This document shows positions 26,782-34,798 of a stretch of DNA of 39,722 nucleotides, in pieces. Location: contig JAPLJS010000073.1 in assembly GCA_026388545.1 (NCBI GenBank), positions 1 through 39,722 of the forward strand, given 5' to 3'. Source of the stretch: Deltaproteobacteria bacterium. Lineage in GTDB: Bacteria; Desulfobacterota; Syntrophia; Syntrophales; UBA2185. The notes beneath the pieces were generated by a model, which saw nothing but the letters and a program-made list of their open reading frames with translations, did not search any database and had not been told where the DNA came from. Made by a program: the position numbers and the translations under genes. How positions within the stretch are numbered: position 1 is the stretch's first letter; every line of letters begins with the position of its first letter.

Positions 26782-29010
26782 ATGATCATCTCACTCCTTT
26801 CCATCGGGCTGATTTCAATTCTGGGGCAGGTTGTACTGCTTCGGGAATTGAACGTTTCCTTCTATGGGATTGAGCTGATTTACCTCTTTGCCCTCGGCAT
26901 CTGGCTATTCTGGACAGCCTTGGGCGCACTTGTCGGCCGCCGGAATCATTTTCCGTCATACAACCACATTGCCTTACTTTTTATCATCTTCGGAATCACC
27001 CTTCCGCTTGACGTTATGTTCATTCGCGCCAGCCGCCTCCTCTTCGGCGGTGTACCCGGTGCATACCTTTCCTTTCTTCAGCAATTAACGGTTACCGTCA
27101 TTTCCCTTCTCCCTGCGGGGTTGTTGTCCGGTCTTTTATTCCAGTGGGCTGCAAAGATATATGTGGCAAACGGCCGGACACTGGCTATTGCCTACGCCAT
27201 CGAAAGTGCAGGTGGATTAGTGGGGGGGTTGTTTGCAACCCTCTTCCTCACATGGGGAATTCAGAATTGCGCCATTGCATTTCTGTGCGGCATTATTTCA
27301 GTCATCACACCCTTAAACATCATTAGAAAACACCCCTACCCCTCCCTCCCCCATCAAGGGGGAGGAGGGATACGGGGAGGGGGCTATTTTCGCAGTCATG
27401 GCAGGTTTCTTTTGCGCTGGACCGCACTATTTCTGGTTCTTATTTTTCTGGTGTTTCTCTGGCAGGCATCGCCGATTGACCGGCGAATGACCTCCTGGAA
27501 TCATCCGAACCTCCTTGAAAGCAAAGATTCTCCGTACGGCAGAATTACCGTGACCCGGCTTTATAATCAAATCTCGGTTTTTGAAAATGACGCCCTGGCA
27601 TTTGAGACTGAAGGAACCGAAGCGGAATACTTCTGCCATCTGTCAGCCCTCCAGCATCCGAATCCACAGCATATCCTGATCTTGGGCGGAGGAATTGAAG
27701 GGATTGTCCGGGAAATGGCAAAGCATAAACCGGCAAGAATCGACTATGTCGAACTCAACCCGACCATGCTGGATCTGGTTACGCGGCATTTATCCGATGA
27801 CATTCAGAAATCACTCAGGGATCCCAATGTCCACCTCACGCTTACAGACCCCCGACGGTTTCTTAAGGACAGCGCCACATACGACCTCATCCTGGTCGGC
27901 ATGCCGGAACCGGTATCGGGACAGGCAAACCGTTTCTACACGCGGGAATTCTTCGAACAGTGCGCGGCAAAACTTAATCCCGGAGGCATTCTCGGCTTCA
28001 GGCTCCGCTCCGCCGAAAATCTCTGGACACCGCCGTTGACCCGCCGCACCGTGAGTATCTACCGCGCTTTGGAATCGGTTTTTCCTTATGTCATGTTTCT
28101 CCCGGGAACAACAAACATTGTCACCGCTTCCCGTGAGCCTCTCCCTAGCAAACCGGAAATCATGTCCTATAGGTTTCAGGACAAGAAAATTGCAGCACAA
28201 TTGATCTCACCGAATTTCATCAGATACCTCTTTACCAACGACCGGTTTGTCGAGATCAGAAATTTACTGAAGCATGAAACAGCGCCGCCCAACACCGATG
28301 TCAGACCGGTTTGTTACCAGTATGCCTTCATGATCTGGCTATCGAAGTTCTTCCCCCACATTGCTCTCATCGATTTTTCTTCGCTCATTGATAAAGGCGA
28401 AACGAAACCGCCATTACCATTGCTATTATGGATCACCCTCCCTCTCATTTTTCTGCTCTCCCGCTTCCTTCCAGCCTGCCGCCGTGTTTTGCTCGTTGCC
28501 GTCGCGGGATTTCTGGGGATGGTTCTGGAAACGATCCTCATTCTTTATTACCAGGTCAAACATGGAGTACTCTATCAGGATATAGGGCTGTTGCTCACGA
28601 GCTTCATGGCAGGGCTTGCTCTGGGCGCAATGATCATTAGTACAATGATGGCCCGGTTTGCCGATAAGCATAGACTGGTGAGATGGTACGGCGTTGGCCT
28701 GCTTGCCGGATTTTGCCTCTTATGCGCCGTAATAACAACAAAAGTGACAATCAGCACCCCCACCGGTCTCGCACAGATTTCCTGGCTCCTCGCGGCGGCG
28801 GGCTTTTTAGTCGCCGGCATTTTCACGTACGCCAGCCTTTTTGAAATACAAGACCAAAAAGATGTAATTTCACCACTCTACTCGGCGGACCTTTTCGGAG
28901 GCTGTCTGGGTTCACTGCTTGGCAGCCTGATCTTGATACCCCTCTTAGGCATGGATGTCACAACGAAGGCGATGCTCCTCCTTTCTGTTTTTTCTCTTCT
29001 GCTGGTATAG
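26782..29010 (+). CDS. Polytopic membrane protein with spermidine-synthase-like domain
   Basis: 742 residues. Six or seven helices (1-180, with another at 211-227) are followed by a soluble methyltransferase-fold domain of the spermidine synthase type (about 245-410) and a second membrane block (about 540-742). The nucleotide site is GGGIEGIV (302-309), not GGGDG, followed by IDYVELNP. The catalytic Asp region reads VGMPEP where spermidine synthases have DSSDP, so ordinary aminopropyl transfer is doubtful. It starts five bases after the AmrB-AmrA stop and is probably in the same operon. The loop at 184-203 is encoded by a C/G palindrome. The role is unknown; it could bind or modify a polyamine-like ligand at the membrane. 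Confidence 0.82.
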   Translation: MIISLLSIGLISILGQVVLLRELNVSFYGIELIYLFALGIWLFWTALGALVGRRNHFPSYNHIALLFIIFGITLPLDVMFIRASRLLFGGVPGAYLSFLQQLTVTVISLLPAGLLSGLLFQWAAKIYVANGRTLAIAYAIESAGGLVGGLFATLFLTWGIQNCAIAFLCGIISVITPLNIIRKHPYPSLPHQGGGGIRGGGYFRSHGRFLLRWTALFLVLIFLVFLWQASPIDRRMTSWNHPNLLESKDSPYGRITVTRLYNQISVFENDALAFETEGTEAEYFCHLSALQHPNPQHILILGGGIEGIVREMAKHKPARIDYVELNPTMLDLVTRHLSDDIQKSLRDPNVHLTLTDPRRFLKDSATYDLILVGMPEPVSGQANRFYTREFFEQCAAKLNPGGILGFRLRSAENLWTPPLTRRTVSIYRALESVFPYVMFLPGTTNIVTASREPLPSKPEIMSYRFQDKKIAAQLISPNFIRYLFTNDRFVEIRNLLKHETAPPNTDVRPVCYQYAFMIWLSKFFPHIALIDFSSLIDKGETKPPLPLLLWITLPLIFLLSRFLPACRRVLLVAVAGFLGMVLETILILYYQVKHGVLYQDIGLLLTSFMAGLALGAMIISTMMARFADKHRLVRWYGVGLLAGFCLLCAVITTKVTISTPTGLAQISWLLAAAGFLVAGIFTYASLFEIQDQKDVISPLYSADLFGGCLGSLLGSLILIPLLGMDVTTKAMLLLSVFSLLLV
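27331..27387. repeat. C/G palindrome inside a coding sequence
   Basis: CCCCTACCCCTCCCTCCCCC, loop ATCAA, then GGGGGAGGAGGGATACGGGG and more G. It belongs to the intergenic palindrome family seen at five other places in the window. It adds about 19 residues (HPYPSLPHQGGGGIRGGGY) without a frameshift, between two hydrophobic segments. Confidence 0.82.
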
Positions 29011-29034
29011 CACCGGCTCCGATTGTTTTTGTTA

Positions 29035-29112
29035 TGTCATTTCGACTGCAGGGAGAAATCTTTTTCACTGTTATTAAAGATTTCTCCCTCACTTCGTGCC
29101 TTCAAAATGACA
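29035..29112. repeat. Long imperfect palindrome (TGTCATTTCGA type)
   Basis: Outer arms TGTCATTT and AAAATGACA and inner arms GGGAGAAATCTTT and AAAGATTTCTCCC surround a loop of about a dozen bases. It begins 25 bases after the spermidine-synthase-like gene. A half copy seems present at about 22597-22625 (TTTGTCATTTTGACC and GAAGAAATCC). Confidence 0.75.
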
Positions 29113-29145
29113 CTTAATTGGATAAGTTGGTAATACGGTAATCGT

Positions 29146-29174
29146 TTGACACTCAGAAACTCTTATCTTATACT
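29146..29174 (+). promoter_or_regulatory. Sigma-70 promoter for the ThDP enzyme gene
   Basis: TTGACA (29146-29151), a 17-base spacer and TATACT (29169-29174). The -35 is perfect and the -10 matches in five of six. Transcription would start near 29181, leaving a leader of about 35 bases with an AGGAGG site. Confidence 0.75.
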
Positions 29175-29215
29175 AACGATACAAAGGTGTTTCTATCGGA
29201 AGGAGGTACAGCACG

Positions 29216-30862
29216 ATGGCACAGATTACGGGCGGGCAACTGGTGGCAAGGACTTTGAAGCAGGCGGGTGTAACAACCATTTTTACCCTTTCCGGCGTCC
29301 ACATTATCGATATCTATAATGGCTGCATGGATGAGGGGATTCGGATCATCGACGTGAGACATGAACAGACGGCTGCCCACGCCGCCGAAGCCTGGAGCAG
29401 GCTTACCGGCATTCCCGGTGTTGCTGTTGTTACTGCCGGCCCCGGTGTAACTGATGCGGTAACGGGCGTAGCAAACGCCTTCCGCAACCAGACACCCATG
29501 CTCCTCATCGGCGGCCAAGCGCCACGAAGCCAGCTCCTGAAAGGTGGATTGCAGGAACTCGACCATGTTTCTCTTATGAAACCTATCACCAAGCTTTCAA
29601 CTTCCTGCTCAGACACGGAGAGAATCCCCGAATTCATCACTTCCGCTCTCAGAGAGGCATTTAATGGCCGTCCGGGGCCTTCCTTTCTCGAAATTCCCAT
29701 GGACGTGCTGGATGCTGCCGTGGATCTAAATAACGTCACATTCCCTGCATACTGCCGTTCACAGGGACGTCTGCATGGCGACCCTGCACTGATCAAACAG
29801 GCCGCATCGTTGCTGGAACGCGCGGAGCGTCCGGCCATTATCGCCGGCACACAGATCTGGCATTGCCGTGCTGATAGTGAACTCACGTCTTTTGTCGAAA
29901 AGACCAGCATTCCCACCTATCTCAATGGCGCCGCAAGGGGTTGCCTTTCCGGAGATTGCCCCACGTTTATGACCCGCTCACGCAGGTATGCCCTTTCCCG
30001 GGCCGATGTAGTCATGGTTATCGGCACCCCCTTTGATTTCCGACTGGCATACGGCAAACGCATCTCGAAGGACGCAAAAGTAATTCAGATCGATCTGGAC
30101 TACGGCGAACTGGGCCACAACAGGGACATCGATATCGGTATCCAGGGCGATGTGAAGGCGGTGCTCGCACAACTAACCGCCGCCATAGTACGTCCTGCGC
30201 ATAGCGACATGTGGTTCGAAGAATTATGCCGGATTGAAGAGGATCTCCAGGAAAAGGACAAGACCTTTCTTGACTCCGATGCGGTACCCATCCACCCCCT
30301 GCGCCTTGCCCGGGAGATTAAGGACTTTATGACAGAAGATGCTATCTTTATCGCCGATGGCGGGGATGTGGTAACAATGTCCGCCGGCGTCGTCACACCG
30401 TGTGTACCCGGGCGCTGGCTTGATCCGGGTCCTCTCGGCACCCTTGGTGTCGGAACGCCGTTTGCCATAGCGGCCAAGGCGGCCATGCCTCACACAGAGG
30501 TCATTGTCCTTTTCGGCGACGGCGCCTTCGGACTGACCGGCTTTGATTACGATACCCTTATTCGATTCAATATGCCGGTAATCGGTGTGGTTGCAAACAA
30601 CGCCGCGTGGAACCAGGTTCGCTACGGACAAATGGAAAGATATGGCCGCATACGGGGTGAAGTTGCAAATACCTTAAGCCCGCTGCGTTATGATCGCATA
30701 GTGGAGGCCATGGGGGGGCACGGCGAGCATGTCACCGAACCTTCCCAGATCCGCCCTGCCCTCGAACGGGCCCGCAGTTCCGGGAAGCCGTCCCTGATAA
30801 ATGTCATGGTAGATCCGAATGTATTCAGTTCCGGTACGATGAAGGCATCTATGTTTAAATAA
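29216..30862 (+). CDS. Thiamine diphosphate-dependent enzyme (acetolactate synthase / 2-hydroxyacyl-CoA lyase-like)
   Basis: 548 residues with the three-domain plan of the family. The N-terminal PYR domain has the catalytic Glu50 in DVRHEQTAAHAAEA and the AGPGVTDAV segment; the central domain spans about 190-320. The PP domain has the diphosphate motif GDGAFG (434-439) ending in NN (461-462). The stretch GPLGTLGVGTPFAIAAKAA resembles oxalyl-CoA decarboxylase and 2-hydroxyacyl-CoA lyase more than classical IlvB. There is no regulatory small subunit gene next to it, also against a biosynthetic acetolactate synthase. The exact substrate is open. A good promoter and AAGGAGG site precede the ATG. 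It converges with ampG. Confidence 0.85.
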   Translation: MAQITGGQLVARTLKQAGVTTIFTLSGVHIIDIYNGCMDEGIRIIDVRHEQTAAHAAEAWSRLTGIPGVAVVTAGPGVTDAVTGVANAFRNQTPMLLIGGQAPRSQLLKGGLQELDHVSLMKPITKLSTSCSDTERIPEFITSALREAFNGRPGPSFLEIPMDVLDAAVDLNNVTFPAYCRSQGRLHGDPALIKQAASLLERAERPAIIAGTQIWHCRADSELTSFVEKTSIPTYLNGAARGCLSGDCPTFMTRSRRYALSRADVVMVIGTPFDFRLAYGKRISKDAKVIQIDLDYGELGHNRDIDIGIQGDVKAVLAQLTAAIVRPAHSDMWFEELCRIEEDLQEKDKTFLDSDAVPIHPLRLAREIKDFMTEDAIFIADGGDVVTMSAGVVTPCVPGRWLDPGPLGTLGVGTPFAIAAKAAMPHTEVIVLFGDGAFGLTGFDYDTLIRFNMPVIGVVANNAAWNQVRYGQMERYGRIRGEVANTLSPLRYDRIVEAMGGHGEHVTEPSQIRPALERARSSGKPSLINVMVDPNVFSSGTMKASMFK

Positions 30863-30885
30863 AATAGGGACATTTTGTCCTTATT
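30863..30885. terminator. Bidirectional terminator-like hairpin
   Basis: AATA-G-GGACA, loop TTT, TGTCC-T-TATT: the stem is flanked by A/T runs on both sides, in the 32-base gap between two convergent genes. It can serve either strand but is short. Confidence 0.5.
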
Positions 30886-30894
30886 TCCCATAAT

Positions 30895-32157
30895 CTAATT
30901 CTGTATTTCAACCGCCCATTTGTTGTATCTCAGAAGAAGCAGCAATCCGGGCAGCGCCAAAGCGGTGCAGATGACAAAAAACATCACCCACCCCACGGCA
31001 TCGGCAAGGTATCCTGTCGGCGCCCCCGTCACAAAACGGCCCACGGCCATGAGACTGCTTAAGAGGGCGTACTGGGTTGCCGTAAACTTTTTGTTGCAAA
31101 GACCCATGAGAAGGGCCGTATAAGCAGATGTCCCCATACCTCCGCAGAAATTCTCCGTCCCGATAACGACGGCAAGAGCCCATATCTGGCGGCCCGTAAA
31201 CTCAAGCATGATGAAAACAAGGGTTGAAACCCCCTGCAGCACTCCGAACACCATGAGAGACCTTTTCAGGCTCCACTTCGACATGATGGCGCCACCCAAG
31301 AGGGCGCCTGCAATCGTCGCCGCCATACCGAAACCCTTGTAAATAGCCCCTAACTCGGTTCGTGAAAAACCGATATATTTCAATATATACGGTGTCGTCA
31401 TCTGTGCCGCTGTAATATCTCCAATCTTGTAAAGAATGACAAAGAAAAGAATTTCAATCGCCCCCGGCCTCTTGAAGAATTCCACAAAGGGAAAAACAAC
31501 TGCCTCGATCAGACTTTTGGGAGGTTCGATCCTTTCGCTCGCAGGATTAAATTTCAATGGCTCAGGGGCCAGCAGTGTGGCAATGCAGCCAATGGCCATC
31601 ATTATGCCCATAACGAAATAGACCATTTTCCAGGACACGTAATCGGACAGAATGAGAGCAAGAGCGCCGCTTACGAGGAGGGCAACCCTGTATCCCATGA
31701 TCCATACCCCGGCGCCGGCTCCCCGTTCTTCGGGTTTGAGGTATTCCGTTCGGTAGGCATCAAGCACGATATCCTGGCTGGCACTGAAAAAAGCAAGAGC
31801 TACCGCCATGGTTGCTATAAGGATGGGCATCGAGGCGGGATTGAAAAAACCCATTGTGGATATGGTGAGTATCAGTAACAGTTGGGTGATGATCATCCAT
31901 CCCCGCCTTCTTCCTAAAAACGGCGGCACGAATCTATCCATCAGCGGCGACCATAGAAATTTGAACGCATAGGGCAATCCGACGAGAGAGTACAATCCTA
32001 TGGTCTTTATATCCACGCCTTCCGCCACCATCCATGCTGAAAGAGTCGAACCGGTGAGAGCCAGCGGCATTCCCGACGCGAAACCAAGGACAAGCATCAG
32101 GAGCATTTTCCCGCTGCAATAGATTTTAAATACGCTGAAAGGATTACGTACTATCAT
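30895..32157 (-). CDS. ampG: AmpG-type muropeptide permease (MFS)
   Basis: 420 residues with about twelve membrane helices. The N-terminal LGFASGMPLALTGSTLSAWMV is the conserved AmpG first-helix segment; SLVGLPYAFKFLWSPLMDR and FFSASQDIVLDAYRTEYL are equally typical. AmpG imports anhydromuropeptides released from peptidoglycan. The only companion here is a C26 amidohydrolase gene 29 bases upstream on the same strand; no nagZ, amiD or ldcA is adjacent. The lytic transglycosylase at 18122-19294 could supply its substrate. Some AmpG relatives transport other cargo, so muropeptide specificity is likely but not proven. Confidence 0.88.
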   Translation of the reverse strand: MIVRNPFSVFKIYCSGKMLLMLVLGFASGMPLALTGSTLSAWMVAEGVDIKTIGLYSLVGLPYAFKFLWSPLMDRFVPPFLGRRRGWMIITQLLLILTISTMGFFNPASMPILIATMAVALAFFSASQDIVLDAYRTEYLKPEERGAGAGVWIMGYRVALLVSGALALILSDYVSWKMVYFVMGIMMAIGCIATLLAPEPLKFNPASERIEPPKSLIEAVVFPFVEFFKRPGAIEILFFVILYKIGDITAAQMTTPYILKYIGFSRTELGAIYKGFGMAATIAGALLGGAIMSKWSLKRSLMVFGVLQGVSTLVFIMLEFTGRQIWALAVVIGTENFCGGMGTSAYTALLMGLCNKKFTATQYALLSSLMAVGRFVTGAPTGYLADAVGWVMFFVICTALALPGLLLLLRYNKWAVEIQN

Positions 32158-32186
32158 TCACAGATCAATATTTTTTACAGAAGGCT

Positions 32187-32975
32187 TCACTTCTTTTGAG
32201 CCGCTTCAACCAGTGCCCGGAAGATATTTCGGTGCGGATCCTCATCCTGCATCTGCTCCGGATGCCACTGAACGCCCAACACGAATCTGCAGGAAAGGGC
32301 CCACGATGAATCAGCCGATGGTTCTATCGCTTCAATAACACCGTCCGGTGACCAGGCAGAGGCCCGCAGATATCGGCCTGTCCTGAGGGGATGTACGGAC
32401 TGATGATGTGTCGAATTTGTCATGAGCAGAGCTCCCGGCGGAATTTGCACTACTCGTGCGATAAGGCTATCCACCTCCAGGCGTACCGGATGACGGAAGT
32501 CTCTCTCCTTTTCATCATTTCGTTCTTTCCTGGCGTGCGGCAAGGGGGTAGAGTCCGCGGGGAAATCCCATTCTGTTTTGATATCCTGTACTAATGAACC
32601 ACCCTGAACAATGCTGATGAGTTGATGGCCGCCGCAAATGCCGAGGACAGGCAGCGCTGTATCCTGCAATACCATTTTCGCCAGATCCAGGTCAAAACCG
32701 TCACGCCGCTCCGGCATCAGTTCATCCTCGGGCTGCGGGCGCCCGCCGTAGTGTTCAGGCCGGTAATCGTCTCCACCGATAAAGACAATGCCGTCCAGGG
32801 GTGGAAGCATTTCTTTTGCTATTGTTGTATCGGAGCACGGCGGCAGGCAGAGCGGTATTCCCCCGGCGCCGGCTATGGAATCAACGTAACCGAGTGGTAC
32901 CAGCAGGCCGAACTTTTCATATTTATCAACCATGTCCATAGACATATTAAGCCCGATGATTGGACGCCTGGTCAT
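32187..32975 (-). CDS. Class I glutamine amidotransferase-like hydrolase (peptidase C26, PuuD-like)
   Basis: 262 residues from the ATG at 32975. A longer frame reaches 33053, but the first 26 residues lie before the usual PIIGLN start, and AAGGA precedes this ATG. The nucleophile is Cys114 in LGICGGHQL, the His/Glu pair is in GVQWHPEQM, and the oxyanion loop is IGGDD. C26 enzymes cleave gamma-glutamyl amide bonds, as PuuD does with gamma-glutamyl-GABA. No other putrescine-utilisation gene is near. Its likely co-transcription with ampG raises the idea that it acts on the gamma-D-glutamyl bond of imported murein peptides; this is inference. Confidence 0.85.
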   Translation of the reverse strand: MTRRPIIGLNMSMDMVDKYEKFGLLVPLGYVDSIAGAGGIPLCLPPCSDTTIAKEMLPPLDGIVFIGGDDYRPEHYGGRPQPEDELMPERRDGFDLDLAKMVLQDTALPVLGICGGHQLISIVQGGSLVQDIKTEWDFPADSTPLPHARKERNDEKERDFRHPVRLEVDSLIARVVQIPPGALLMTNSTHHQSVHPLRTGRYLRASAWSPDGVIEAIEPSADSSWALSCRFVLGVQWHPEQMQDEDPHRNIFRALVEAAQKK

Positions 32976-33160
32976 AGGATGTAATTCCTTTCCTTTCCAT
33001 AGATTTTTCAATAGATGTGGCGCCACTATAGGGGAAATGGGTTTATGTGTCAACTACCGCTGCTTTATCTTCTCTAAAAAGGCATTTTCCTTTGACACAC
33101 AGGTATCTTTTCCGTATACTTCCTCCACAAGAATGGTATTTAATAATTATTTTACTCACA

Positions 33161-33184
33161 ACTCCCCCTTTTCCAAAGGGGGAT
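33161..33184. repeat. C/G palindrome upstream of ferredoxin gene
   Basis: ACTCCCCCTTTTCCAAAGGGGGAT, a minimal single unit of the family found at 104-240 and 9611-9738. It ends about 20 bases before the ferredoxin start codon, so it would lie in or near the leader. Confidence 0.78.
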
Positions 33185-33204
33185 CAAAAATAAGGGAGCA
33201 TGCT

Positions 33205-33393
33205 ATGAAAGTAAGTATTGACAAGGAACTCTGTGCCGGTTGTGGATTATGCGTAGATATTGTCCCGGAAGTATTTGAATTTGTAGACGAAATGGCTATT
33301 GTAAAAATGAAGACCGTAAAAGACACGTTGACTGTTCAGGTGAGAGAAGCGGCGGACGAGTGTCCTGTCGAAGCAATCATAATAGAAGGGTAA
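33205..33393 (+). CDS. Small [4Fe-4S] ferredoxin
   Basis: 62 residues, typical for monocluster ferredoxins of anaerobes. Cys10, Cys13 and Cys16 in CAGCGLC and Cys53 in ECPVEAI hold one [4Fe-4S] cluster. All four ligands are Cys, unlike ferredoxins that have Asp at the second place. The start is the ATG at 33205, with AAGGGAG six bases upstream; longer frames are not needed. It is a soluble low-potential electron carrier, partner unknown. The aldolase gene begins six bases after the stop, so the two are likely co-transcribed, an odd pairing. Confidence 0.93.
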   Translation: MKVSIDKELCAGCGLCVDIVPEVFEFVDEMAIVKMKTVKDTLTVQVREAADECPVEAIIIEG

Positions 33394-33399
33394 GAGCCT

Positions 33400-34371
33400 A
33401 TGATACACTATAAAGAATTGGGGTTGGTAAACACCCGGGAACTTTTTAAAAAAGCGATGCAAGGCGGTTATGCCATACCTGCATTTAATTTTAACAATTT
33501 GGAGCAATTACAAGCTATCATTGCCGCCTCTGTTGAAACAAAATCACCGGTCATTTTACAGGTCTCAAAAGGCGCCCGCCAGTATGCAAACCAGATTCTC
33601 TTGCAATACATGGCGCAAGGGGCTGTGGAAGTTGCAACACAAATGGGATGCGCCATTCCTATCGTCCTGCATCTCGACCATGGTGATTCGTTTGATTTAG
33701 TGAAATCCTGTATTGATACCGGCTTTTCCTCGGTAATGATTGACGGTTCGCATTTGCCGTATGAAGAAAATATAAAGCTTACCCGATGGGTTGTTGATTT
33801 TTCCCACCGGTACGATGTGAGCGTCGAAGGCGAGTTGGGCGTTCTTGCAGGGGTTGAAGATGAAGTTTCATCTCTCCATAGCCATTACACCAAGCCCGAA
33901 GAAGTAGAAGATTTTGTCAAACGCACCGGTGTTGATTCATTGGCAATCTCAATTGGTACATCCCTTGGAGCGTATAAATTCAAGGTTAAACCCGGTGAAT
34001 CCCCCCCCCCGCTAAGGTTTGATATCCTGGATGAAGTGGAAAGACGGATATCCGGGTTCCCGATAGTTTTGCACGGCGCATCTTCCATACCGCAGAAAAT
34101 TGTGGATGAAATTAACAAATACGGTGGGAAGCTTGAAGATACTGCAGGTGTTTCTGAAGATCAGCTCCGCAGGGCGGCAAAGTCGGCGGTTTGCAAAATA
34201 AATATCGACTCTGATGGAAGATTGGCGGTAACAGGGGCGATAAGAAAAGTCTTCTATGAAAAACCTGATGAGTTCGATCCGAGAAAATATTTAGGTCCGG
34301 CCCGTGATGCATTGATAGAACTCTACAAGCACAAAATCATCAATGTTTTAGGAAGTAACGGCAAGGCCTGA
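33400..34371 (+). CDS. Class II fructose-bisphosphate aldolase family protein, one zinc His replaced
   Basis: 323 residues, of the common bacterial class II type. The catalytic Asp93 and zinc ligand His94 are in LHLDHGDS, Glu145 is in VEGELG, and the second zinc His (225) is in VLHGASS. The remaining zinc ligand, expected as GTSHGAYKF, is Leu189 here (GTSLGAYKF), coded CTT where CAT would give His. A run of ten C residues (34001-34010), encoding part of GESPPPLRF, follows within 40 bases. The protein is otherwise intact in frame. It could be a sequencing error, a real loss of aldolase function, or a variant. The usual reaction splits fructose 1,6-bisphosphate into two trioses. It follows ferredoxin by six bases. 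Confidence 0.87.
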   Translation: MIHYKELGLVNTRELFKKAMQGGYAIPAFNFNNLEQLQAIIAASVETKSPVILQVSKGARQYANQILLQYMAQGAVEVATQMGCAIPIVLHLDHGDSFDLVKSCIDTGFSSVMIDGSHLPYEENIKLTRWVVDFSHRYDVSVEGELGVLAGVEDEVSSLHSHYTKPEEVEDFVKRTGVDSLAISIGTSLGAYKFKVKPGESPPPLRFDILDEVERRISGFPIVLHGASSIPQKIVDEINKYGGKLEDTAGVSEDQLRRAAKSAVCKINIDSDGRLAVTGAIRKVFYEKPDEFDPRKYLGPARDALIELYKHKIINVLGSNGKA

Positions 34372-34387
34372 ATATAAAAGTAAACAT

Positions 34388-34449
34388 CTTCCCGGACAGG
34401 CAGTAATGTGCTCCCTCAATCGTTAAATGCCTGTACCGTCGCAGGGAAG
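34388..34449 (+). other. Nested inverted repeats in leader of HDOD operon
   Basis: CTTCCC (34388-34393) pairs with GGGAAG (34444-34449), and inside it ACAGGCA (34396-34402) pairs with TGCCTGT (34428-34434). The 25-base loop and a nine-base bulge leave room for further structure. It begins 16 bases after the aldolase stop and ends 49 bases before the next ATG. It does not match any riboswitch I can recognise. It may be a structured leader or simply a weak terminator, although no T run follows. Confidence 0.4.
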
Positions 34450-34498
34450 CCCAGCTCCATGAGCAGGGACTTTCACAATACGTAAATGGAGATCAGGG

Positions 34499-34798
34499 AT
34501 GATAAAAATTCAGGCGGACAAGCTTCTGCCGGGAATGCGGCTTGCCAAACCGGTAATGAACAAAACCGGCATGGTACTTCTCGGTGAGGGCATTGAACTC
34601 ACTGAGACTTGGATCAGAAGAATCCAGGACATGGAGTTGGGTGGAGCAGTATGCGTCGAAGGGAAAATTGAAATGGAAGTTCCTCTGGATGAGATGATCG
34701 CTGCTTTGGAAAAACGCTTCCGCACTTCTCATGGAAACCTAAAGATGGAAATGATAAAAAGAGCGACGGAAAGGCACATCAGAAAACTATATGAATAA
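34499..34798 (+). CDS. Small HD-GYP/HDOD-associated N-terminal-type protein
   Basis: 99 residues. The part up to about 55 (LLPGMRLAKPVMNKTGMVLL, then EGIELTETWIRRIQDM) resembles the small domain often found before HDOD or HD-GYP domains, with the pattern LxPGMxLAxxV then GxxLTxxxIxRLxxM. Here it stands as its own short gene. The rest is helical and charged. Its stop overlaps the start of the HDOD gene by eight bases, so the two are translationally coupled and the products probably act together. Exact role unknown. Confidence 0.78.
   Translation: MIKIQADKLLPGMRLAKPVMNKTGMVLLGEGIELTETWIRRIQDMELGGAVCVEGKIEMEVPLDEMIAALEKRFRTSHGNLKMEMIKRATERHIRKLYE

Noticed and set aside
29314-29916. A 200-codon minus-strand frame
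   Set aside because: It lies antisense to the ThDP enzyme gene, whose motifs are intact.
34372-34498. c-di-GMP riboswitch before the HDOD/GGDEF operon
   Set aside because: The gap has nested stems but none of the conserved GEMM sequence elements.
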